Positions 39,809 through 49,500 of a DNA stretch of 52,138 nt are shown piece after piece. The DNA comes from an uncultured Lachnospiraceae bacterium. GTDB lineage: Bacteria; Bacillota; Clostridia; Lachnospirales; Lachnospiraceae. The translations under genes and the position numbers were made by a program. The stretch lies in the NCBI GenBank assembly GCA_947382355.1, contig CANCYR010000003.1, positions 1-52,138 on the forward strand, read 5' to 3'. Every line of letters begins with the position of its first letter. The first letter of the stretch is position 1. A model generated the notes under the pieces. It searched no databases. It was not told the DNA's origin and saw only the letters and a list, made by a program, of their open reading frames with translations.

Positions 39809-42118
39809 ATGCTTCATTTTAGGAAAAAGCAGGACAGGAAGCAGTTTCTTGCCCGTGTGATTGCTATAGGGTTTATTGCTCTTATTATCTGTACAATAAT
39901 ATGTATCTTACACGTTGTTGATGTAAAGAAAAATTTTGAAGAGGAAAGAACACAAAACATAGAGAAACATTTAATGGTTTCCACGGAAAATATGTCGGAC
40001 CATATGAATCATTCCATGGAAACACTGGAGCAGGCCGTTTCCGTTATGATAAAGAGCGGGAAAAAGCCAAATATAGAATTGATTTTCTTTGTGCTTGGCG
40101 AATATCAGAATATCAATGATTTTTCACTGGTTGTATTTATTGACAACAATGGGACCACTTATTATGCAGATAGAGGTGTGAAGCAAAGAGGCGAAGAACC
40201 TATAGAAATGCTGAATGTGACGGAAAAAAGAATAATGGTGTTCAATGATTATGATTTAGGAGACGGCGTGGGCACTGCCATGTATGCGGTGCCGGTTATT
40301 TTTGAGGGAGAAAAGATTGGGGTGGTAGTAGGGCTTCAGCCCATGACGGATATGCTCAAGGGATATGCCTTCGAGTATTTAAACGAAATAGGTGATACCT
40401 TTTTAATCGGCATGGATGGCGAAATACTGGTAAGCCAGAGCACGGAATTTGATTTAAAGCCGGAGGATGATGATAATATATTCGACCTTTTAAGAGGAAT
40501 TGATTTAAAAGAAAAAGGAAATGCGGAAGCAATCGATTCCATGCAGAAGGATTTGAATAATTACACCACAAGCAGGATTACCTTATCCACCGAAAACGGA
40601 AAATTATATGGCGCCAGTCAGAAAATAGAAGGTGTGGAAAAATTCTACTTATTTCATTGTTATCGGGAAACGGTATTCAAAGAGAGAGTTTATCCGGTGC
40701 TTTATCGAAGTGTTGCGTCGGTTCTGATTATTGTATCCGCAATGTGTTGTCTGCTTATTTATGTATGGTTCTGTCTCAGAAGGAATATCAACACCATTGA
40801 AAAGCTTGCCTATGAGGACCCCATTACAAAGGGGAAAAATTTGAATTATTTTACGGAAAAAGCAGGCAGAATCGTCAGCGAGGGAAAAAGGACCAGCTTT
40901 GCGGTGGCAAGGTTCGATATACTGAATTTCCGATATATCAATGAAGCATATGGCCATTTAAAGGCAGACGATTTGCTGACGATTGTTTCCATGGAAGGAA
41001 AAAAAGCATTTCACGATAAGGAAATGTGCGTCCGCATGAATGCAGATCAGTTTGTAGTGCTTTTAAAGAGTAAGGACGATTACAAAACAAAAATACAGGA
41101 ATTTACGGATAATATCAATATCCGTGCCATAGAAATGGGCATTATCTATCCCATAAAGCTAAAATGCGGAATCTACCAGATTCGTAATGACGACAGGGAT
41201 ATCAACCAGATTCTGGATCGGGCAAATGCAGCAAGAAAATCACTGGTAGGAAATGAAAAAGAACTGATATCTTTTTACAGTGATAAAATCATCAATGAGA
41301 TGCGCATTGCCGATAAAATCGAGTCAGATATGGATAAGGCATTAATGAATGGAGAATTTAAGCTGTATCTCCAGCCCAAGTGGAATATAAAGAAGGATGA
41401 GCTGTATGGGGCAGAAGCATTGGTGAGATGGATAAAACCGGATGGAACGGTTGTGTATCCGGATGAATTCATTCCGGTGTTTGAAAGCAACGGTTTTATT
41501 GAAAAGCTGGATTTTTATATGCTGACCAATGTGTGCCAGATGATTCATAACCTGCAAAGAGCAGGAATGCCTGTCTTTCCTGTTTCCGTAAACCAATCCA
41601 GAAGGCTTTGGGATAATCCAAGATATGTGGAGCATGTGGAGGAAGTTTTGAAGCGTTATCGGGTTCCAAGCAATATGGTGGAGCTGGAAGTGACAGAAAC
41701 AGTATTTTTTGGTGAAAGAGAGAAGATGATTGAAATTATTCATGAGCTGAAGGGAATAGAAGTGCTCCTTTCCATGGATGATTTTGGCTCCGGATACTCT
41801 TCCTTAAATTTGTTAAAGGATGTTCCCTTTGATGTATTAAAGATTGACAGGGAATTTTTCAGTGAATCCGTAACCTCCAAATCCAGCACATGGATTTTGC
41901 AGAAAATCATTGAAATGGCGGAAGGACTGAATATCCGGGTGCTTTGCGAAGGCGTGGAAACAAAGGAACAGGTGGAGCTGTTAGGAAAGCTTGGCTGTAA
42001 GTATGTGCAGGGTTATTATTATTCCGAGCCTGTTTCCATGGCAGTATTTTTAGAAAGATATTTTGGTGATCATATTGAATTATCAGATGATGATGGAGAA
42101 AATACTACAACAGAATAG
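39809..42118 (+). CDS. Membrane c-di-GMP phosphodiesterase: dCache-like sensor, degenerate GGDEF, EAL (769 aa)
   Basis: Start ATG 39809 (AAGGAAAGAG upstream) rather than 39791. A membrane helix (about 20-42), an extracellular sensor of about 260 residues of PAS/Cache style, a second helix (about 302-325), a GGDEF fold whose signature is replaced by RMNADQFVV (so probably no cyclase activity), then an EAL domain with EALVRW, ELEVTETVFF, DDFGSGYSSL, KIDREFF and CEGVETKEQ intact. It should hydrolyse c-di-GMP. Follows carB by 28 bases, sharing a transcript perhaps. Confidence 0.88.
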   Translation: MLHFRKKQDRKQFLARVIAIGFIALIICTIICILHVVDVKKNFEEERTQNIEKHLMVSTENMSDHMNHSMETLEQAVSVMIKSGKKPNIELIFFVLGEYQNINDFSLVVFIDNNGTTYYADRGVKQRGEEPIEMLNVTEKRIMVFNDYDLGDGVGTAMYAVPVIFEGEKIGVVVGLQPMTDMLKGYAFEYLNEIGDTFLIGMDGEILVSQSTEFDLKPEDDDNIFDLLRGIDLKEKGNAEAIDSMQKDLNNYTTSRITLSTENGKLYGASQKIEGVEKFYLFHCYRETVFKERVYPVLYRSVASVLIIVSAMCCLLIYVWFCLRRNINTIEKLAYEDPITKGKNLNYFTEKAGRIVSEGKRTSFAVARFDILNFRYINEAYGHLKADDLLTIVSMEGKKAFHDKEMCVRMNADQFVVLLKSKDDYKTKIQEFTDNINIRAIEMGIIYPIKLKCGIYQIRNDDRDINQILDRANAARKSLVGNEKELISFYSDKIINEMRIADKIESDMDKALMNGEFKLYLQPKWNIKKDELYGAEALVRWIKPDGTVVYPDEFIPVFESNGFIEKLDFYMLTNVCQMIHNLQRAGMPVFPVSVNQSRRLWDNPRYVEHVEEVLKRYRVPSNMVELEVTETVFFGEREKMIEIIHELKGIEVLLSMDDFGSGYSSLNLLKDVPFDVLKIDREFFSESVTSKSSTWILQKIIEMAEGLNIRVLCEGVETKEQVELLGKLGCKYVQGYYYSEPVSMAVFLERYFGDHIELSDDDGENTTTE

Positions 42119-42734
42119 TGAGCGGGGAAAAAGCCTCTTTTTACATAGCTGCTGCGCGCCATGCAGCAGCTATGTTCTTACTTATCTAAGAACCTTTTTT
42201 GAGATTACCGTTTTTTATTATAATCCAAATATTACAGAGAATACGGAATACAAAAAACGGGTGGAGGAGCAGAAGCGGTTCATCTTAAGGCTGAATGAGG
42301 AAGCAAAGAGGGATGGGAGCTTTCATGCCGGCAGGGTCTTTCCTGTTTCCTTTCAGGAAGGGGATTATAAACCGGAAGCTTTTTTTGAAAGGGTAAAAGG
42401 ACACGAGTCGGACAGGGAAGGCGGGGAGCGCTGCTATCTGTGCTATGAAATGCGCCTTAGGGAAGCGGCTGTATACGGAAAAGAGCAGGGATTTGATTAT
42501 TTTACAACCACTCTTTCCATAAGCCCCATGAAAAATGCAAAATGGCTCAATGAGATTGGAGAAAGAATGGGGGAGGAGTATGGGATTGCATACCTGCCCT
42601 CTGATTTTAAGAAAAAAGACGGATATAAAAAGTCCATCCTCCTGTCAGGGGAATATGAGCTGTACAGGCAGGATTACTGCGGCTGTGTGTTTTCCAAAAG
42701 GGAAAGACAAAGGAATCAAGGAAAGGAAGAATAA
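42087..42734 (+). CDS. queH: Epoxyqueuosine reductase QueH (215 aa)
   Basis: DUF208/QueH family. Starts among three tandem ATGs (42087-42095) inside the phosphodiesterase gene. Cysteine motifs: FLHSCCAPCSSYV, GGERCYLCYEMRL and DYCGCVFS, ligands of the Fe-S cluster and reactive thiols; YYNPNITENTEY and ISPMKNAKWLNEIGE complete the signature. It reduces epoxyqueuosine in tRNA to queuosine, the last step of Q biosynthesis. No other que genes are in the window. Directly before argS by five bases. Confidence 0.9.
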   Translation: MMMEKILQQNSERGKSLFLHSCCAPCSSYVLTYLRTFFEITVFYYNPNITENTEYKKRVEEQKRFILRLNEEAKRDGSFHAGRVFPVSFQEGDYKPEAFFERVKGHESDREGGERCYLCYEMRLREAAVYGKEQGFDYFTTTLSISPMKNAKWLNEIGERMGEEYGIAYLPSDFKKKDGYKKSILLSGEYELYRQDYCGCVFSKRERQRNQGKEE

Positions 42735-42739
42735 AATTC

Positions 42740-44506
42740 ATGAAAAAAATATTGGATCTGATTTCAGAAGAAATGAAAAAAGCATTTGAAGAAGCAGGCT
42801 ATGACAGGGAGCTTGGAAAGGTAACCCTTTCTAACCGCCCTGATCTTTGCGAATATCAGTGCAACGGAGCCATGGCAGGGGCAAAGACCTATAAAAAGGC
42901 TCCTATCATGATAGCAAATGAAGTGGCAGAAAAGCTGGCGGACAGCGAAATATTTTCAGAAGCAGCAGCCGTTATGCCGGGCTTTTTGAACTTAAAGGTA
43001 AAGGAAGGGTTTGTAACCGCTTACTTAAAGGAAATGGAGTCAAAGGATAAGTTTGGTCTGGACAAGCCCGAAAAGGTGAAAAAAATCGTCATTGATTACG
43101 GTGGACCCAATGTGGCAAAGCCTCTTCATGTAGGACACCTGCGTTCTGCCATTATCGGAGAGAGCATTAAGCGCATTGCCCGTTATGCAGGTCATGAAGT
43201 GATTGGAGACATTCATTTAGGGGACTGGGGGCTTCAAATGGGGCTTATCATTACCGAATTAAAGGAAAGACAGCCGGAGCTGATTTATTTTGATGAAAGC
43301 TATACAGGGGAATATCCAAAAGAGCCGCCCTTTACCATTTCCCAGCTTGAGGAAATTTATCCTACAGCCAGCGGAAAATCCAAAGAGGACAAGGCTTATA
43401 AGGAACGTGCCATGGAGGACACCTATAAGCTGCAGAACGGCGTAAGGGGGCACAGGGCGCTCTGGAAGCATATTATTCAGGTGTCTGTTTCAGATTTAAA
43501 GAAAAACTATGCCAATCTGAACGTGGATTTTGACCTTTGGAAAGGGGAATCCGACGTGCATGACAGGATTCCGGGCATGGTGGAATATATGAAAAAAGAG
43601 GGTTATGCCCATGAGTCGGAAGGGGCATTGGTGGTGGATGTTAAAAAAGACACGGATACCAAGGAAATTCCGCCCTGTATGATTTTAAAATCAGATGGAG
43701 CTTCCTTATATAACACTACCGATTTGGCAACTATAATGGAAAGAATGGAAGAAATTTATCCGGACCAGCTTATTTATGTGGTGGACAAAAGGCAGGAGCT
43801 GTATTTTGAGCAGGTATTCCGCTGTGCAAGGAAAACAAAGCTGGTGGAAGAAGATACGGACTTAAGATTTTTGGGCTTCGGCACCATGAACGGAAAAGAC
43901 GGAAAGCCCTTTAAGACCAGGGACGGCGGCGTCATGCGCTTAGAAAGCCTGATTTCCGACATCAATGAACAGATGTTTCAAAAGATTACCGACAATCATG
44001 AGGTGGAAGAGGAAGAAGCAAGAAAAACAGCAAAAATGGTTGCTCTTTCCGCTGTAAAATACGGGGATTTGTCCAATCAGGCAAGCAAGGATTATATTTT
44101 TGATGTGGACAGGTTCACTTCCTTTGAAGGAGATACCGGACCCTATATTCTTTATACCATGGTGAGGATTAAATCCATCCTTGCCAAATATAAAGAGCAG
44201 GGAGGAAATCCGGAGACAGTGGATTTGCAGGACAGCTTAAGCCCGTCCCAGAAGGATTTGATGCTCGTACTGACAAAATTTACAGGTATGATGGAGTCCG
44301 CTTATGAAGAGCTTGCTCCCCATAAGGTATGTGCATATATTTATGACCTTGCAAATGCATTCAATCGTTTTTATCATGAAACGAAAATACTGACCCAGGA
44401 GGATGAGCAGGTAAAGGCTGGCTTTATCGCATTGTTGAAATTAACGCTGGCTATATTAGAGGATTGTATCCATGTGCTGGGCTTTGAAGCGCCGGAAAGA
44501 ATGTAA
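42740..44506 (+). CDS. argS: Arginyl-tRNA synthetase (588 aa)
   Basis: Class I signature HVGH (His130, in VAKPLHVGHLRSAIIGESI), N-terminal Add1 domain, catalytic body with GDIHLGDWGLQMG, and an anticodon-binding C-terminus including RFTSFEGDTGPYILYTMVRI and AYIYDLANAFNRFYHET. The KMSKS loop of this family is degenerate and reads KTRDGGVMRLESL. Slightly long insertion (SYTGEYPKEPP) as in Clostridia enzymes. Full length. Confidence 0.95.
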   Translation: MKKILDLISEEMKKAFEEAGYDRELGKVTLSNRPDLCEYQCNGAMAGAKTYKKAPIMIANEVAEKLADSEIFSEAAAVMPGFLNLKVKEGFVTAYLKEMESKDKFGLDKPEKVKKIVIDYGGPNVAKPLHVGHLRSAIIGESIKRIARYAGHEVIGDIHLGDWGLQMGLIITELKERQPELIYFDESYTGEYPKEPPFTISQLEEIYPTASGKSKEDKAYKERAMEDTYKLQNGVRGHRALWKHIIQVSVSDLKKNYANLNVDFDLWKGESDVHDRIPGMVEYMKKEGYAHESEGALVVDVKKDTDTKEIPPCMILKSDGASLYNTTDLATIMERMEEIYPDQLIYVVDKRQELYFEQVFRCARKTKLVEEDTDLRFLGFGTMNGKDGKPFKTRDGGVMRLESLISDINEQMFQKITDNHEVEEEEARKTAKMVALSAVKYGDLSNQASKDYIFDVDRFTSFEGDTGPYILYTMVRIKSILAKYKEQGGNPETVDLQDSLSPSQKDLMLVLTKFTGMMESAYEELAPHKVCAYIYDLANAFNRFYHETKILTQEDEQVKAGFIALLKLTLAILEDCIHVLGFEAPERM

Positions 44507-44535
44507 TTGACTAATCCCTAGTAAGAGTGTATGAT
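44507..44535 (+). promoter_or_regulatory. Promoter with IscR-like operator before the Rrf2 gene
   Basis: TTGACT (44507-44512), 17-base spacer, TATGAT (44530-44535). The spacer contains AATCCCTAGTAAGAGTG, which resembles the CCTAGTA core of Rrf2 (IscR/CymR-like) operators and would allow autorepression. It starts right at the argS stop. Confidence 0.6.
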
Positions 44536-44586
44536 TACTTGTATATGGAAAATGCTGATAAGTGTTGATTGCATGGGGGAATTTCA

Positions 44587-45021
44587 ATGAAGATTTCAAC
44601 AAAAGGAAGATATGCGTTAAGACTGATGCTGGATTTGGCATTGCACGATACGGGCGAGCCTGTGCGGATTAAAGAAATATCCGGCAGACAGGATATTTCG
44701 GATAAATATTTAGAGCAGATTGTATCCATGCTGAATAAGGCGGGCATGGTAAAGAGCATAAGAGGCCCTCAGGGCGGCTACCGGCTTTCCAGAGCGCCAA
44801 AGCAGTATACAGTAGGAGAAATTCTGCGCATAACGGAAGGAAGCCTTGCGCCGGTAAGCTGTCTGGAGGACGAGCCAAATGAATGCTTGCGCCAGGAGCA
44901 GTGCGCTACCCTTCTTTTATGGAAGAAATTAAATGCCGCCATTTCCGGGGTGGTAGATACGGTTACTTTGGCGGATTTGGTGGAATGGCAGCAGGAGAGG
45001 GCGGATTTTTATGTGATTTAA
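44587..45021 (+). CDS. IscR/CymR-like Rrf2 regulator (144 aa)
   Basis: ATG 44587 with GGGGGA upstream. MKISTKGRYALRLMLDLALH, then the winged helix (ISDKYLEQIVSMLNKAGMVK, SIRGPQGGYRLSR) and three cysteines (SCLEDEPNECLRQEQC, about 90-105) spaced like the IscR Fe-S ligands. It probably controls Fe-S or cysteine metabolism. Those targets (iscSU etc.) are not in the window. Followed by a non-coding 130 bases. Confidence 0.88.
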   Translation: MKISTKGRYALRLMLDLALHDTGEPVRIKEISGRQDISDKYLEQIVSMLNKAGMVKSIRGPQGGYRLSRAPKQYTVGEILRITEGSLAPVSCLEDEPNECLRQEQCATLLLWKKLNAAISGVVDTVTLADLVEWQQERADFYVI

Positions 45022-45128
45022 AATATGCTGTATTTTGCATTTCGGATTCGCTGCTGGAAAAACAAAGGATTCTTTTATATACAAAAATTTAATAGACAAT
45101 TGTGAAATAAAAAAGATATAGAATTAGC

Positions 45129-45169
45129 GGAAGAATCGAATAAACTGTAACAGTTTATTCGATTCTTCC
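45129..45169. repeat. Perfect 19-bp inverted repeat overlapping the DUF3990-module 3' end
   Basis: GGAAGAATCGAATAAACTG, TAA, CAGTTTATTCGATTCTTCC. No T-run on either side, so a poor intrinsic terminator, and it includes the last codons of the minus-strand gene. Contains TGTAACAGTT at its centre, similar to the tips of repeats A, D and E. Confidence 0.75.
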
Positions 45170-45505
45170 GTCTAAAAAAGCATTTAAAATATTTTGCGGA
45201 GCCTCGTAGTAAAAATTGCTATACACTTTTCCCATATCCCAGTGGCTGGGTACGGCATATCTGGCGGCAGATACATTGTCGAAGCTTCCGGCAGTGATTC
45301 CGGCAGCTTTAATAAAATCATCGCTGACACGTTCTATGTTGTCGCTGTGATAGATATCTGCCAGATCATAAATTTTGTCAATCAGGCTCCTGCCAAGTGC
45401 GTTTACAACTGCAGACCTTTTATTTTTTGTCTTTCTTGCAATATACTCAATCAGGCTGCATGTAAAAAAAAGGTCATTTTCTTTTTGGTCTTCCCTTCCC
45501 GTCAT
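45155..45505 (-). CDS. Partner protein of the DUF3990 gene (116 aa)
   Basis: Starts at ATG 45505, overlapping the upstream stop (ATGA) with GAGGAGG ten bases before. Contains FFTCSLIEYIARKTKNKRSA, VVNALGRSLIDKIYDLADIY, HSDNIERVSDDFIKAAGI and a tail FDNVSAARYAVPSHWDMGKVY. I recall this as a protein regularly found next to DUF3990 genes in Lachnospiraceae; possible antitoxin or immunity partner. Function unproven. The last residues (DGRIE) lie in the perfect inverted repeat. Confidence 0.65.
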   Translation of the reverse strand: MTGREDQKENDLFFTCSLIEYIARKTKNKRSAVVNALGRSLIDKIYDLADIYHSDNIERVSDDFIKAAGITAGSFDNVSAARYAVPSHWDMGKVYSNFYYEAPQNILNAFLDGRIE

Positions 45506-45870
45506 GATTTTGGGACCTCCTCGCTTGATACATATTCCAGACATTTCAATGCCGCAGCAGAGCAGAAGTTTATCTGATGCGTAGGGTATTTGAACTTTGC
45601 CATTGCCCAAAATTGGTCTCTGGTAATGATACCGTCCATATAATCGGAAATAAAGTTATAAATAAATTCCAGTATGTTAAGGCTGGTATCCATGCGGACC
45701 CTATAGGTAGAAAGTACAGGTGTATCATATCGCCTTGCCCAGCGTTCTGCCTGTTCCCGGATGACAGTGCAGTAAAACCCGGGACCGAAGTCTTTTGTAT
45801 TTCTGCCTTTTATAATTTCTGGATGTTTTACAGGCAGGTAACTGCTATGGTATACTGTCATTTTTCCCAT
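45502..45870 (-). CDS. DUF3990 protein, ADP-ribosyltransferase-like fold (122 aa)
   Basis: MGKMTVYHSSYLPVKHPEII, then GRNTKDFGPGFYCTVIREQA and ERWARRYDTPVLSTYRV: the DUF3990 pattern (V-Y-H-x-S; D-F-G-x-G-F-Y-x-T; Q-A-x-x-W-A), which resembles the NAD-binding H-Y core of ADP-ribosyltransferase toxins. The Gln/Glu catalytic position is uncertain. AAAGGAGC precedes ATG 45870. Four-base overlap with the partner gene. Candidate toxin of a two-gene module, located beside tRNA genes. Confidence 0.75.
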   Translation of the reverse strand: MGKMTVYHSSYLPVKHPEIIKGRNTKDFGPGFYCTVIREQAERWARRYDTPVLSTYRVRMDTSLNILEFIYNFISDYMDGIITRDQFWAMAKFKYPTHQINFCSAAALKCLEYVSSEEVPKS

Positions 45871-45900
45871 AAGCAATTGCTCCTTTCTATCCGTGTAACA

Positions 45901-45950
45901 AAACAAAAAACTTCAAATCTGTCAGAGCAAGCATCATAACAAATTTGAAG
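45901..45950 (-). terminator. Terminator of the tRNA operon
   Basis: On the minus strand CTTCAAAT (45950-45943) pairs with ATTTGAAG (45918-45911), followed by TTTTTTGTTTTG. It ends the tRNA-Val/tRNA-Met transcript just before the DUF3990 gene. Confidence 0.8.
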
Positions 45951-45957
45951 CAGATAA

Positions 45958-46031
45958 TAGCGAGAGGGGGATTTGAACCCTCGACACTACGGGTATGAAC
46001 CGTATGCTCTAGCCAACTGAGCTATCTCGCC
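45958..46031 (-). tRNA. tRNA-Met (anticodon CAT)
   Basis: 74 nt, acceptor GGCGAGA / TCTCGCT with one G-T pair, D-arm GCTC..GAGC, anticodon loop TTCATAC, T-arm with GTTCAAATC. CCA is not encoded. Elongator type (acceptor starts with a G-T rather than the C-A mismatch of initiator tRNA); a tRNA-Ile(CAT) modified by TilS cannot be excluded. Confidence 0.93.
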
Positions 46032-46060
46032 ATAAACAATATAATATAAAAAGTAAAAAG

Positions 46061-46133
46061 TGGGACCTACAGGGCTCGAACCTGTGACCCTCTGCTTGTA
46101 AGGCAGATGCTCTCCCAGCTGAGCTAAGATCCC
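46061..46133 (-). tRNA. tRNA-Val (anticodon TAC)
   Basis: 73 nt, acceptor GGGATCT / AGGTCCC with discriminator A, D-arm GCTC..GAGC, anticodon stem CTGCC / GGCAG-like with loop CTTACAA, T-loop TTCGAGC. CCA not encoded. Thirty bases upstream of tRNA-Met on the same strand. Confidence 0.93.
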
Positions 46134-46167
46134 ACAGGAAACAGGGTTATTTACAACCCGCTTTGCT

Positions 46168-46197
46168 AGTATACAATTTATTTAGGGTGTTTGTCAA
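46168..46197 (-). promoter_or_regulatory. tRNA operon promoter
   Basis: On the minus strand TTGACA (46197-46192), 18-base spacer, TATACT (46173-46168), about 35 bases before tRNA-Val. Confidence 0.75.
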
Positions 46198-46532
46198 GAT
46201 ATTATTTGGAAAAAATGTGAAAAATGTGAAAATGTTTAATTTCTATGTAAAAAGTATGAAGTGCACTGGCTTTTCATAAATTTTTTATCTTTGTTAAAGA
46301 GGAGAAATTAAGAAAAGATATAAAATGAAGTTATATAAAAACAAAAATAATTAATAAAAAACATGAGTAAGAAATGTAACATTTTCACAAAATATTCACA
46401 ATTTTTTAAAAACTATTGATTTTATATTAAAAATGTACTATTGTTTATATAGTTACATTGGTAATATTAGGGAATATTATACAATTTAATATTCGGCGGG
46501 GTTACCATATGTGCAGGAATAGGAGGTATTTT
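46198..46532 (+). promoter_or_regulatory. A+T-rich leader of the amylase gene with a promoter at 46416-46444
   Basis: Over 300 bases without a gene. Candidate promoter TTGATT (46416-46421), 17-base spacer, TATTGT (46439-46444). A second option is TTACAT (46452), TATTAT downstream. Repeats of AAATGTGAAAA near 46210-46232. No cre-like catabolite site was recognised by eye. Confidence 0.45.
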
Positions 46533-49500
46533 ATGAAGAAAAAAGTAATGAAACGGTGGCTAAGTGCCTTTTTGGCAGCAATTATGGTATTTAGCGGTCT
46601 GGCTTATGATTTACCGGTGGTAAATGCCACGGCAGCAGATTATGAGTCAGAAGAAACAACAGTATCCGAAGGCAGTCTGATATATGTGGACGATACGGTG
46701 GGAGACAGTGAGCCGTATTCGGATGATGAGACAGAAGATGACCTGCTTTATGAAGAAGCAGATGATGTGCCCTATGCAGGGGCTGGAGACTATGGACTTA
46801 GTGACAATGTTCAGGATGGTGTCATATTACATGCATGGAACTGGAGCTTTAGGCAGATTCAACAGGAACTGCCTAAGATTGCAGAAGCAGGTTTCACAGC
46901 AGTGCAAACATCTCCTATCCAACCTAATAAGGATGGTAGTAATGTGGCCAATACTGGTGAGTGGTGGAAGTTTTACCAGCCGGTAGATTTTGCTGTATGT
47001 TCTAACGGCAATGGCAATATAAATAAACTGGGAACAAGGCAGGAATTTATAGACTTATGTAAAGAAGCGGATAAATATGGAATTAAAATTATTGTGGATG
47101 TAGTAGCAAACCATCTGGCAAATATTAGTGGACCAGCTTCATATCCGGCTGGACAATACAATTCTAAAGAAGACCGCAGCAATCAGATACCAAGCAATAT
47201 CCGTAATAATGATTCGTATTGGCATTGGCCGGATGACAAGGGGAGTTCTGATGATGGTAACAGATGGCAGATGACACGCGGCCAGATAGGTATGCCGGAT
47301 TTAAATACAGGAAATGAAGCACTTCAAGATTATATTATTGATTTCCTGCTTGATGCACAGGAATGCGGTGCAGCTGGCTTCCGGTTTGATGCTGCAAAGC
47401 ATATTGAGACACCTTCAGATCAGGGATTTGCCAGTCAATTCTGGGCAAAGGTAAAAAGCAAGACGCAAGAAAAGGATCCAAATGTGTTTTTGTATGGTGA
47501 GATATTGAATACAGCAGGTCCAGGAAATTATTCTGATATGCAGAAGTACACTCCTTATATAAGGGTGACTAATAATGTGTATGCCAATAGTCTCCGTGAG
47601 GGGATAAAAAATAGAAGTGCGGATTATGCCAAATTTACAAATAACGACAGATTTGGCAGTAATGGGAATGAATGGGTACTTTGGAATGAATCTCATGATA
47701 CATATGCGGGTGATTATGGAGAATTCACGGATCAAAATTTTACGGATGAAGAAATGGCGCTGGCGTGGTGTGCAGTAGCGGCAAGAACTTCTCCGGCGTT
47801 ATATTTTTCTCGTCCGACATCTAGTGTAGGAAGAAAGGTATGGTCAGGTAATCCACTGGGAAGCCATACTAATATGTATCAGGACAGCCGCATTGCAGCT
47901 GTAAATAAATTTCACAATCAATTTGCAGGAACAACCGAGTATGTAACCACAAACAATAACGTTCTTGTAGTGGAAAGAGGAACAGAAGGGGTTGTACTTG
48001 TAAACTTTGGCAGAGGTTCTAAATCTGTAAATATTCCAGTGAATAAGATGAAAGATGGTACTTATGTAGATCAGGTGACAAAGAGTACCTTTACTGTAAA
48101 CAATAAAACACTAACAGGGACTATTGGAGATGGTGGTGTGGCGGCTATTTGTAATGCAGAGCCAGTAGTAAAGACACCAAGACCAACCATTTCCAAAGAA
48201 GGCGGAAACTTCAGCAGCGATACACTGACACTTACAATCGGCTTAAGCAATGCTACAAGCGGTACATATAAAATTGGAAATCAATCAGCCGAGACTTATA
48301 CTTCTTCCAAAACAATTACCATAGGAAGTGATATGGCATTTGGTGACAGTGTTACCATTACACTTACGGCTACAGACGGAACCAAAACCGAAACCAAATC
48401 CTATACCTTTACAAAGGTGGAGCAGACAGGGAATGTGGTATACTTGTCCCTGCCGTCCGGCTGGGGGAAACCGGTATATTGCTATGCGTTTGCCAGTGGA
48501 GTCACCCCCGCAGTTGAGAATAAAAAATGGCCGGGAGCGGAAATGACCTTAGATGCTGCTACCGGATATTATAAATATGAAATTCCGGACACGATAGAGA
48601 ATCCAGAGGTTATTCTGCATGATAATGCCGGTAACAGGACGTCGCCAGACCAGCAGCCTGGAAAAGTGGTAGAGGGGTCATGGCTCTATAAGGATGGCGG
48701 TTGGAAGGAATATGCACCAACGCCGCCAAGCCCAACAACAGGAAAGGTTATAGTAAAATATGTAGATGAGAGCGGAAATTCCGTAGCAGCTCAGCAGACG
48801 TTGACGGGAACTGTAGGAACAGCTTACAATACTACGGCTGCTTCCCCGGCGGGATATGTATTGAAAACAACTCCTGCAAATGCAAGCGGAAAATATACAT
48901 CGGCAGATATTACAGTTATATATGTATATACGAAAGTACAGGGAAATGTGCTGAACGTCACCTCTTCACTGGCAGAAGGTGCAGAGTTTACCACAGAAAC
49001 AACTACGATTACATTGACGGCTCAAAATGCCACATCAGCTACATATTGCGTGGACGATGGACCGGTTAAGAATTTCAGCGGCAGTGCGCAGGTAGTAATC
49101 GGACAGGGTAAAATTGCAGATACCCAGGTAAAAGTAAAGGTAACTGCAACAAACGGAACAGATACGGTAAACAAAACCTTTACTTATAACAAGAAGTTTA
49201 GCGGAAAGGTTGTAAATGAAACAGCCGGCAGTCTGCCGAGAGCAGCTTCAATGCAGTCAGAAGAGACAGTGCGTTCCGGAGCAGGAAATGCCTTTGCAAG
49301 TAATTATTATAAGGTAAATCCATCTGGAACAGGAAAGGAAGGCACAATTAGTTCAGCAAGTGACTGGACAGCAGCGCATCTGATTGCCCAGGGTGTTGCA
49401 AATGATGACAGCAATGTGTTCAAGGGACCCCATGAATGTCCTGTTTATGACACCTATACATTATATGGAGCATATGATGATGCAAATCTTTATATAGGGT

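Noticed and set aside
45129-45169. Intrinsic terminator after the DUF3990 partner or the Rrf2 gene
   Set aside because: A perfect stem but no T-run on either strand and it includes coding sequence, so it is listed as a repeat instead.
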